Shown: positions 56,579-64,000 of the stretch, piece by piece
Layout of the letters: the number at the start of each line of letters is the position of its first letter
Numbering within the stretch: position 1 is the first letter of the stretch
From: Secundilactobacillus silagincola
GTDB lineage: Bacteria; Bacillota; Bacilli; Lactobacillales; Lactobacillaceae
NCBI RefSeq assembly: GCF_002583405.1
Contig: NZ_BCMJ01000005.1
Location: forward strand, 124,001 to 188,000
Length of the DNA: 64,000 nucleotides
Direction of reading: 5' to 3'
The notes under the pieces: generated by a model
Seen by the model: only the letters and a program-made list of their open reading frames with translations
What the model was told of the DNA's origin: nothing
Database searches by the model: none
Position numbers and translations under genes: made by a program

Positions 56579-57238
56579 CTAAATGGTGTCTGTTGCATCA
56601 AGTTTGCGTTTCAAATAATCGGTTTTATTCCAGGCAACTAACTGATAGTGTGCACCAGAATCATGTGTTTCTAAAATAGTCGTTGACGTGTTACTTAATC
56701 CGCCACGGTCTCGTAAATGCGCCAGTGGTGTCCCCAATAAGGCATTGATCTCAGCATTAAGTGCGGCACCGTGACTCACTATCAGCACGTTTTGCTCATC
56801 GTTAGGATAATTCTTAACGATTGTTTGAATTGCGGGTGTCATCCGATCAATGAGTTCTTGGAAACTTTCACCGCCAATTTCAACTGGTCGATATTCAGCC
56901 GGCGCATTACGAAAAGCATCAAATTCTTCAGGAAAACGCGCCTGAGCTTCCTTGAATAACATGCCTTCCATTTTACCCAGATGGAACTCTTCTAACCGGC
57001 TCAGTAAACTCAGCGCTGGCCGACCCGGTAGATACTGACGCACCGTCCTAGCTGTGTCCCGTGCCCGTTTAATTGGACTGGCGTAAACATGAGCAAATTT
57101 AAACTGTTTTAAGTAAGCCCCTGCTTGTTTAATCTCGTCATAACTTTCCGGTAAGAGTGGTGAATCACCACCAGCACCCTGATAACGTGATTCAAGGTTC
57201 CACTCGGTTTTACCATGTCGTAAAAAAAATAATCTCAA
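56579..57238 (-). CDS. Histidine phosphatase family protein
   Basis: This 219-residue protein belongs to the phosphoglycerate mutase-like histidine phosphatases. The catalytic FLRHGKTEWN is at residues 5-14, with phospho-acceptor His8. Further conserved parts are ASPIKRARDTAR near 53, the acid/base region LEEFHLGKMEG near 85 and the second His in VSHGAALNAE near 155. It is probably a broad phosphatase rather than a glycolytic mutase. The start is TTG with GAGGGAAG upstream. It is first in a unit with the TPR gene and recD2. Confidence 0.9.
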   Translation of the reverse strand: MRLFFLRHGKTEWNLESRYQGAGGDSPLLPESYDEIKQAGAYLKQFKFAHVYASPIKRARDTARTVRQYLPGRPALSLLSRLEEFHLGKMEGMLFKEAQARFPEEFDAFRNAPAEYRPVEIGGESFQELIDRMTPAIQTIVKNYPNDEQNVLIVSHGAALNAEINALLGTPLAHLRDRGGLSNTSTTILETHDSGAHYQLVAWNKTDYLKRKLDATDTI

Positions 57239-57303
57239 TGTTCTTCCCTCTCAACTGATGATGGTAAAAAAATAAATCAGTACTATTATGACAGGTTAAC
57301 TCA

Positions 57304-57343
57304 AAAAAACCAACCCAAGTTCAGCGAAGAACTCAAGCTGGTT
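57304..57343 (-). terminator. Terminator after mnmA
   Basis: On the minus strand, AACCAGCTTGAGTTC pairs imperfectly with GAACTTGGGTTGGTT around a 6-base loop and runs into T7, 10 bases after the mnmA stop. Confidence 0.85.
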
Positions 57344-57353
57344 CGATAATTAT

Positions 57354-58493
<1,140 letters not shown>

Positions 58494-58550
58494 TCATAAC
58501 AGATTCTGGAGAATCCACGAGTTGAAGGTCGCAAAAATCCAGTATAAATG

Positions 58551-58579
58551 ATAATACACGCCAATCACTGCTATTGCAA
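58551..58579 (-). promoter_or_regulatory. Promoter of mnmA
   Basis: On the minus strand, -35 TTGCAA (58574-58579), a 17-base spacer and -10 TATTAT (58551-58556). The leader also contains GGATTCT/AGAATC complementarity (58502-58516). Confidence 0.72.
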
Positions 58580-58583
58580 GCGT

Positions 58584-58931
58584 TTAGTCCTTCGCTGGCA
58601 CGATGATTTCACGTTCTGCTAGGTTTTCCATGATGTAATGGAACTGTTCGAGAAATGCGTCCTTACGTTCCATCTTGAAGATGTTAACCTCTCGTAGACC
58701 ATTACCTGCCAAGGCAGCCATTTTAAAGCCACTTAAATCAGGGTTAACCGTGACTTTTAATTCAACAGTCGCACTATAGGGAGAAGTTGGATCTAAGGAC
58801 CGCTTCAACGTAAAACTGCCGTTTTTGCTCTCAACGAAACCCACGTCTCTGAGTGAAAACTTCTTGATGCCGTCACTAATTGTATAAGCTTGGTCATCAC
58901 CCTGTAATTTAGATGTTCGATTAAATGCCAT
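58584..58931 (-). CDS. DUF1831 family protein
   Basis: This 115-residue protein matches the DUF1831 family of lactobacilli and relatives over its length (MAFNRTSKLQGDDQAYTISDGIKKFSLRDVGF, then LDPTSPYSATVELKVTVNPDLSGFKM). It appears cytoplasmic and alpha+beta. Function unknown. Its ribosome binding site GAGGTGAAG lies inside the last codons of the cysteine desulfurase gene and only one base separates the two, so translation is coupled. mnmA follows. A role in sulfur transfer from the desulfurase to MnmA is an attractive but untested idea. Confidence 0.9.
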   Translation of the reverse strand: MAFNRTSKLQGDDQAYTISDGIKKFSLRDVGFVESKNGSFTLKRSLDPTSPYSATVELKVTVNPDLSGFKMAALAGNGLREVNIFKMERKDAFLEQFHYIMENLAEREIIVPAKD

Positions 58932-58932
58932 C

Positions 58933-60096
58933 TTACTTCACCTCACTGCGTGCCTTTACGCGAGACACAATTTTTGAAATATTGGTTACCAGCGCTGAAA
59001 TATCTTTTTCAGTCGTGTAACGACCGAAACTGATCCGAATCGATTCTGAAATTCGTGGACTATCTTCACCAAACATAGCCGTTAACACGTGAGAAGGTTC
59101 GATTGAACCCGCCGTGCAGGCTGAACCACCGGATACCGCGATACCAGCTAAATCGAGGTTCGTTTGCATGACGTAAGTTGAAATGCCTTTGATCCAAAGA
59201 TTCAAAACGTGTTGCAGATTGTTTCGATCTAACGAACCGTTAACTTCGAAATCGACGCCTGCATCCGTTAAACCCTTAACGATTTCCTGCTTAAACTGAT
59301 AGTATTTAGCTTGCCGATGCGCTTTTTCCTCAGTGGTGATCGTCTTCACAGCAGCTGCCATACCAGCGATTCCTGGCACGTTTTCGGTACCGGCACGCCG
59401 CTTTTCTTCCTGGTCGCCACCCTTAACAAAACTAGGAAAGTTGATCCCTGTTTTACGATATAAAAAGCCGACCATTTTTGGACCGTTGATCTTATGTGCA
59501 GAGGTGGACAACATGTCAATATGATCGCGCTTAACATCGATATCCAGTAAGCCATATGCCTGAACAGCATCCGTGTGGAACCAAGCTTGATGATCTTTTA
59601 GTAATTCACCAATTTCGTGAATCGGCATATGCGTGCCAACCTCATTATTACCCGTCATAATCGTGACTAAAATCGTGTCGTCGCGTAAAGCCTGTTTAAA
59701 ATCATCCAAACTGATTTGGCCGTTTTCGTCAACGGGCAAGTAAGTGACTTCAAAGCCTTGCTCTTCCAAAAAGTGCAGTGGCTTCAAAACCGCTTCGTGC
59801 TCAACTGCGGTGGTAATAATGTGCTTACCCAGTGACTGGCGAGCATATGCCGTTTGCATAATCGCCGTATTATCACTTTCAGTGCCACCACTTGTAAAAA
59901 TAATCTCATCTTCGTCAGCATTAATACTTTGAGCAATCACTTGCCGACTGTTTTCGAGCACCGTATGTGACTGACGTCCTAAACCATATAAAGTTGACGC
60001 GTTCCCATAAACATTCTGCAGCTTATCCGTCATCTCAGCGAGAACTTCCTCTGAAATTGGGGTAGTAGCCGCATTATCTAAATAAATTTCTTCCAC
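58933..60096 (-). CDS. iscS: Cysteine desulfurase (IscS/YrvO-like)
   Basis: This PLP enzyme takes sulfur from cysteine. The 387 residues start near EEIYLDNAATTP, carry the PLP Lys in STSAHKINGPKMVGFLY near 202 and the catalytic Cys in SGGSACTAGSIEPSHV near 322, in a class I loop. The GTG start at 60096 has AAGGGG 8 bases upstream; the TTG at 60117 would overlap that site. Position ahead of DUF1831 and mnmA matches the B. subtilis YrvO-MnmA pair, which makes 2-thiouridine in tRNA. It follows mtnN by 21 bases. Confidence 0.94.
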   Translation of the reverse strand: MEEIYLDNAATTPISEEVLAEMTDKLQNVYGNASTLYGLGRQSHTVLENSRQVIAQSINADEDEIIFTSGGTESDNTAIMQTAYARQSLGKHIITTAVEHEAVLKPLHFLEEQGFEVTYLPVDENGQISLDDFKQALRDDTILVTIMTGNNEVGTHMPIHEIGELLKDHQAWFHTDAVQAYGLLDIDVKRDHIDMLSTSAHKINGPKMVGFLYRKTGINFPSFVKGGDQEEKRRAGTENVPGIAGMAAAVKTITTEEKAHRQAKYYQFKQEIVKGLTDAGVDFEVNGSLDRNNLQHVLNLWIKGISTYVMQTNLDLAGIAVSGGSACTAGSIEPSHVLTAMFGEDSPRISESIRISFGRYTTEKDISALVTNISKIVSRVKARSEVK

Positions 60097-60117
60097 GTTA
60101 AAAACCCCTTCTATCAA

Positions 60118-60804
60118 TTAAGCTGCAAACAAAGCCAGTAACATTTGAGCTGAACGCTTACCAGCCTCAATAATAAAGTCGTCAAAGCTGACACCAGCAT
60201 TCTCATCGCCAACATCAGACATGGCCCGAACGACCACGTAAGGTGTGTTGAACTGATGAGCAACTTGACCAACCGCAGCCCCTTCCATTTCACTGGATAA
60301 GGCATCTGGAAAATGTTTTAAAATTTGTTCAACTGCTTCATGACTGGCAATAAACTGGTCACCAGAAACGATCAAACCAGTCTTAACGTTCAAGCCAGTG
60401 GATTCAGCAGCTTTTTCTAAACGTGCAACCCACTCTTTGTCAGCATCAAAACGAGCTGGCTGTCCCGGAAGTTGACCGTAAACGTAATCGAACGCCCGCG
60501 CATCAACATCATGGTAAGCAGTTTGAGTAGACAAAACCACGTCACCCACGTGCAGTCCCTTACCAATCCCACCAGCAGAACCAGAATTAATCACCACGTC
60601 CACGTGGAACTTGGTGATCAACAGTGCTGTGGTCAGACCTGCTTGAACTTTACCGATCCCAGAACGAACTAAAATCACTTCTTGGTCGTTAATGGTCCCT
60701 TGGTAAAATGACACGCCTGAAATATCAACGACATAATCGTGAACCAGCGCTTTTTTCAACGTTTCAATTTCTTCATCCATGGCGCATAAAATACCATATT
60801 TCAT
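60118..60804 (-). CDS. mtnN: 5'-methylthioadenosine/S-adenosylhomocysteine nucleosidase
   Basis: MtnN (Pfs) cleaves adenine from S-adenosylhomocysteine and methylthioadenosine, clearing methylation by-products and feeding LuxS. The 228 residues show GILCAMDEEIETL, the SGIGKVQAGLTTALLI region, NSGSAGGIG near 74, and the active-site EMEGAAVGQVAHQ and RAMSDVGDENAG. GAGGG precedes the ATG. It forms an operon with nudF and the tail-anchored gene upstream and iscS downstream. Confidence 0.97.
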   Translation of the reverse strand: MKYGILCAMDEEIETLKKALVHDYVVDISGVSFYQGTINDQEVILVRSGIGKVQAGLTTALLITKFHVDVVINSGSAGGIGKGLHVGDVVLSTQTAYHDVDARAFDYVYGQLPGQPARFDADKEWVARLEKAAESTGLNVKTGLIVSGDQFIASHEAVEQILKHFPDALSSEMEGAAVGQVAHQFNTPYVVVRAMSDVGDENAGVSFDDFIIEAGKRSAQMLLALFAA

Positions 60805-60827
60805 AATATTGCCCTCACTTTATCAGT

Positions 60828-61133
60828 TTAAAATTCAACAAAAAATAGGATTAAAAAGACCGCAATAATTCCCAAAACTAACCAAAAAATAGCCCAATTT
60901 AAACGGCGCTTCAAACGGTTAATTTTATCCGTTACTGCCGCTTCTTCCTGTTCTGGATCATATTCTGGTTCACTATGTTCTTTGGCATAACGTCTTTCCG
61001 CCTTCAACCGCTCACGGTCACGTCGGTCAAACTCTTCTTGCTTACGACGTTGTTCTTCCCGATAAGCACTGCGGCTCAAAGGACGTCCATCGTTATCTGA
61101 CCGATCATCATCTTGATATGCGATATGCTTCAC
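60828..61133 (-). CDS. Highly charged tail-anchored protein of unknown function
   Basis: This 101-residue protein has a very charged N-terminal 75 residues (YREEQRRKQEEFDRRDRERLKAERRYAKEH in pattern, a probable single long helix). One C-terminal membrane segment (about residues 79-98, WAIFWLVLGIIAVFLILFF) ends three residues from the terminus. It is therefore likely a tail-anchored membrane protein with a cytoplasmic rod. The start is GTG, directly after the nudF stop (TAG then GTG), so translation probably re-initiates. No other start is in frame nearby. Family not recognised; it lies in the nudF-mtnN unit. Confidence 0.78.
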   Translation of the reverse strand: MKHIAYQDDDRSDNDGRPLSRSAYREEQRRKQEEFDRRDRERLKAERRYAKEHSEPEYDPEQEEAAVTDKINRLKRRLNWAIFWLVLGIIAVFLILFFVEF

Positions 61134-61685
61134 CTACTTCTTTAATGCCATCATTTCAAAACGCCAAACGGCCATCACCGTTTTAGCGTCTTCGATTTCA
61201 CCATTATCAACCATCGTTCTTAACTCATCTACCGAATAAGCCTTAATTGTCAGGTTTTCACCTTGATCACGAGGTAATTCCGATTGGACTGGCTGTAAAT
61301 CAGTTGCTAAGTATAACGTCATATATTCATCTGAAAAACCAACCGAAGAATAGAAACCGGCTAGTCGTTCTAAATGATTAGGGTGTAAGCGAATTTCTTC
61401 ATTTAATTCCCTAATAGCGGCATGTTTAGGATCCGCATCATCGCGTTGATCCAGTTTTCCCGCTGGAATTTCCAACGTGCTGCGACCAATTGGTGAACGC
61501 CACTGACGAACTAAAATCATTTTATTTTCGTCCGTAATCGCCATAACCGCTACAGCCCCAGAGTGATGCACGATTTCACGGTAAGCCTTTTTACCGTTTG
61601 GTAACTCAACCGTTTGCCGTTCAACATTAATAATGGCGCCATCGTAAATAGCGTCATGTGCCACGACTTTTTCTTCTAAATTCAT
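61134..61685 (-). CDS. nudF: Nudix hydrolase, ADP-ribose pyrophosphatase-like
   Basis: This 183-residue Nudix enzyme resembles ADP-ribose pyrophosphatase, which removes ADP-ribose and related toxic nucleotides. The Nudix helix is seen in IPAGKL near residue 74 and AAIRELNEEIRL near 90. The spacing between them is two residues longer than the textbook box and the final TG is replaced by IR, but the metal-binding RELNEE is intact. FYSSVGFSDEYMTLYLATDL matches the ADPRase group. It is followed with no gap by the tail-anchored gene. Confidence 0.88.
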   Translation of the reverse strand: MNLEEKVVAHDAIYDGAIINVERQTVELPNGKKAYREIVHHSGAVAVMAITDENKMILVRQWRSPIGRSTLEIPAGKLDQRDDADPKHAAIRELNEEIRLHPNHLERLAGFYSSVGFSDEYMTLYLATDLQPVQSELPRDQGENLTIKAYSVDELRTMVDNGEIEDAKTVMAVWRFEMMALKK

Positions 61686-61714
61686 TCAATCATCCCTTGT
61701 TAGTCACTCTTGCA

Positions 61715-61945
61715 CTACTCTTCAGAATCAGAAGTCTTTTCTTCTCGAACAGACCGTACACGTGCTGCCATTGGTCCTTTTTGGCCTTCAACAATGACGA
61801 ATTCGACTTCTTGACCCGGCGTTAATTTCTTGAACCCGGCCATTTCAATTCCCGTATAGTGAACAAAAACCGATTCACCCGCTTCACTTTTGATGAAGCC
61901 AAAACCGTTCTGTTCGTTATAGCGTTCTACTTTTCCCTTTATCAT
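61715..61945 (-). CDS. Cold-shock domain protein
   Basis: This 76-residue single-domain protein has a cold-shock fold with RNP1-like NGFGFIK near residues 13-19 and RNP2 VFVHYTGI near 26, so it binds single-stranded nucleic acid. It has a short acidic tail (REEKTSDSEE) absent from standard CspA-type proteins of about 66 residues. GGAGTGG precedes the ATG. It lies upstream of nudF with a 29-base gap and could be co-transcribed. A long AT-rich leader is present. Confidence 0.92.
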   Translation of the reverse strand: MIKGKVERYNEQNGFGFIKSEAGESVFVHYTGIEMAGFKKLTPGQEVEFVIVEGQKGPMAARVRSVREEKTSDSEE

Positions 61946-62200
61946 ACTGCCACTCCATTCAAGTTGCGATCATCATTTAGTTTTAAAACATCATTTTTCT
62001 TGAAAATTAAGTAGCGTCATCTTAATCCCAACCACCATTAACTTCACCATGAAACAACCTTGTTTCGGTTAAACAGCAGTATAAAATGAAATAACTCGCT
62101 TTTTATTCTAAACTACCAAGCCTATTTAAATCAAGGTAACGGTTCTCGTAAAGCGAAACTATTAACAAAAAATTGACGATTAATTGGCACCAAAAACTAA
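61946..62200 (-). other. Leader and promoter region of the cold-shock gene
   Basis: This gap of about 310 bases to ileS holds no gene. A TATACT on the minus strand (about 62081-62086) is a possible -10, which would give a leader of about 130 bases, as is typical for cold-shock mRNAs. No clear -35 or T-box was seen. Confidence 0.4.
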
Positions 62201-62201
62201 A

Positions 62202-62243
62202 AAACGGGAATGAGGCGTACATCAGTCGTCCCATTCTCGTTCT
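62202..62243 (-). terminator. Terminator after ileS
   Basis: ACGGGAATGAGGCG and CGTCCCATTCTCGT pair with some mismatches around a 9-11 base loop, and A6 on the left gives T6 on the minus strand, 20 bases after the ileS stop. Confidence 0.78.
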
Positions 62244-62259
62244 TATTTTAATTTAAAAA

Positions 62260-64000
62260 TTACTTTTCGTCGAAATCTACGCCAACCGTTTCTGGGTACT
62301 CTGCACGCACAATCTTGGCGCAGCGATCACAGAAGTGAGGGTAGTCCTTGTCATCGCCGACCGTTTCACGAGTCATCCGACAACGTTCACAAACTTCGCC
62401 ATCCGCTTCTGCAACAACAACGGCAACACCATCGTTAAAGTTTTCAGCATCTGCAGGGGCATCTGCCATTGAAGCAACCGTTAATCCAGATACCAACAGT
62501 ACCTGACGAACATCAGTATCTAGGTCATTCAATAGCTTAGTCTGTTTGTCATCCAAATATAAGGTTAACTTGGCTTCGGAAGCCTTCCCAATCAGTTTTT
62601 GATCACGAGCTTCTTCCAAAGACTTCAAGACATCGGAACGTAATTCCATGAAGGCATCCCAGTTAGCCACTAACTGTTCTTCATTGTTAAAGTGTTGAAC
62701 AGTTGGCATTTCAGCTAATTGCGCGTAATCTTCAGGTTCCTTCAGGAATGGCCAAATTTCTTCTGCCGTATGTGGCAAAATTGGTGTCAGCAACTTCGTC
62801 ATCCCTGCCGCGATGTCATAAAGAACGGTCTGCATTGAACGCCGTGAATGACTATCCTTAGCATCAATATACAGGATATCCTTAGCAAAGTCTAAGTAGA
62901 AAGCTGAGAGGTCAGAAATCACAAAGTTCATTAATTCCTTGTAAATATCCAAGAAATCGTATTGATCGTAGTGGCCTTTGACGCTTTCAACAAATTGGTT
63001 AAACTGTGCCAGCATATACTTGTCGGCAGAAGCTAAGTCTTCAACAGGTACCGCATCGGTCTTTGGATCGAAGTCACTGGTGTTAGCCAGCATGTACCGC
63101 ATAGTGTTTCTGATCTTCTTATAAGAATCAGAAATCTTCGTGAAGGCATCCATTGAAACCCGCACATCAGCGCTACTATCAACGGAAGCAACCCACAGAC
63201 GGACGATTTCAGCCCCCATCTTCTTAATAACTTCTGAAGGTGCAATCGTGTTACCTAATGATTTACTCATCTTATGGCCTTCGCCATCAAGGGTAAAGCC
63301 TTGTGACAACACTGCCTTGTAAGGTGCATGACCTGAAACGGCAACACTAGTAATCAAACTGGAGTTGAACCAGCCACGGTATTGATCTGAACCTTCAAGG
63401 TAGATGTCAGCTGGGTATTCCAACTCTGGTCGTTCAACCAGTACACCCTGATGAGATGAACCAGAATCAAACCAAACATCCATAATGTCAGTTTCTTTAG
63501 TAAATTTACCGTTTGGTGAATGTGGTGATGTAAAGCCTTCTGGTAATAAGTCCTTAGCATCGCGATCAAACCAAACATCTGAACCGTACTTCTCAAATAA
63601 TTGAGCCACGTGTTCAATGGTCTCTGGCGTAATGATAGCTTCACCATCTTCACCGTAGAAAATTGGTAGCGGAACGCCCCAAACACGTTGACGTGAAATG
63701 ACCCAGTCGCCACGATCACGAATCATGTTGTGCAGACGTTTCTTCCCCCAATCTGGGAAGAACTGAACGTCGTCAATAGCTGCCAAGATTTCATCGCGCA
63801 TCTTATCAACTGACGCAAACCATTGCGGTGTGGCACGGAAAATAACCGGTTTCTTAGTCCGCCAATCAAATGGGTAACTATGCTTATAAGGCATGTAGTC
63901 TAGCATCAGACCAGCTTCTTTTAACTTATCCAACGAAATCTTGTTGGCGTCATCGTAGAAAACACCTTCAAAATCGGGACCAGCTTCACTGGTCATATAA
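62260..64000 (-). CDS. ileS: Isoleucine-tRNA ligase, C-terminal part (partial)
   Basis: IleS charges tRNA-Ile. About 580 C-terminal codons are visible and the gene continues past the right edge. Seen are the end of the editing region, the [12 protein letters not shown] and [15 protein letters not shown] segments, the KMSKS motif in [10 protein letters not shown], the anticodon-binding helical domain, and a C-terminal zinc finger with Cys pairs CERCRM and CDRC. The HIGH motif lies outside the window. The reading frame is open to the edge; the Met at 63996 is internal and is not a start. Confidence 0.97.
   Translation of the reverse strand, partial: YMTSEAGPDFEGVFYDDANKISLDKLKEAGLMLDYMPYKHSYPFDWRTKKPVIFRATPQWFASVDKMRDEILAAIDDVQFFPDWGKKRLHNMIRDRGDWVISRQRVWGVPLPIFYGEDGEAIITPETIEHVAQLFEKYGSDVWFDRDAKDLLPEGFTSPHSPNGKFTKETDIMDVWFDSGSSHQGVLVERPELEYPADIYLEGSDQYRGWFNSSLITSVAVSGHAPYKAVLSQGFTLDGEGHKMSKSLGNTIAPSEVIKKMGAEIVRLWVASVDSSADVRVSMDAFTKISDSYKKIRNTMRYMLANTSDFDPKTDAVPVEDLASADKYMLAQFNQFVESVKGHYDQYDFLDIYKELMNFVISDLSAFYLDFAKDILYIDAKDSHSRRSMQTVLYDIAAGMTKLLTPILPHTAEEIWPFLKEPEDYAQLAEMPTVQHFNNEEQLVANWDAFMELRSDVLKSLEEARDQKLIGKASEAKLTLYLDDKQTKLLNDLDTDVRQVLLVSGLTVASMADAPADAENFNDGVAVVVAEADGEVCERCRMTRETVGDDKDYPHFCDRCAKIVRAEYPETVGVDFDEK

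Overview
The window reads as chromosomal core-genome DNA of a lactic acid bacterium of the family Lactobacillaceae. The evidence is the gene order tuf-tig-clpX-engB, the order ftsW-ylbG-rsmD-coaD-(PDZ/Lon protease)-comEA-comEB-comEC-holA, the paired RNases J1 and J2 with rpoY, an arginine deiminase cluster, a four-gene pyruvate dehydrogenase operon and family-typical small proteins (UPF0223, DUF1831, DUF2129). Genus cannot be fixed by eye; Lentilactobacillus, Levilactobacillus or Secundilactobacillus type organisms would fit. Almost every gene lies on the minus strand, so operons read from high to low coordinates. No tRNA, rRNA, IS element, prophage or CRISPR array was seen.

Layout by position: 1-270 is the start of uvrC. 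469-2683 is an amino-acid ABC transporter (ATPase plus a substrate-binding/permease fusion). 2982-3152 is a small protein on the plus strand. 3182-5862 is argGH. 6117-9945 holds a MazG-like protein, engB, clpX and tig. 10192-14774 holds tuf, a TPR protein, rnjB and rpsO. 15044-15307 is rpsT (plus strand). 15367-19847 is holA and the late competence operon comEA-EB-EC. 20119-23707 is the PDZ/Lon protease, coaD, rsmD, ylbG and ftsW. 24012-27046 is typA, an inositol-phosphatase-like gene and UPF0223. 27142-32012 is pdhABCD. Then come def, rpoY-rnjA and a lipid kinase on the plus strand (32309-36813).

From 37020 the region is more accessory. It holds a LysM-NlpC/P60 wall hydrolase, a secreted DUF1002 protein, and a three-gene set (enolase-family dipeptide epimerase, SH3-NlpC/P60 peptidase, class A beta-lactamase-like serine hydrolase) that looks like murein-peptide salvage. 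Next are arcABC with a Crp/Fnr regulator, a LacI regulator, an aldo/keto reductase, murQ and an orphan OppA-type lipoprotein. The window closes with prs, recD2, a TPR protein, a phosphatase, mnmA, a DUF1831 gene, a cysteine desulfurase, mtnN, a tail-anchored protein, a Nudix hydrolase, a cold-shock protein and the 3' part of ileS.

The strongest non-coding signals are related AT-rich operators, probably ArgR-type, in front of the amino-acid transporter, argGH and arcA. They suggest that arginine import, synthesis and breakdown share one regulator that is not encoded in this window. Other clear sites are a perfect inverted repeat overlapping a cre-like sequence in the pdhA leader, and a pair of 11-base palindromes upstream of murQ. 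I did not find a convincing wholly new system. The best leads are these regulatory sites, the wall-recycling gene set, and several enzymes with altered active-site motifs (RNase J2, Prs, MazG-like).
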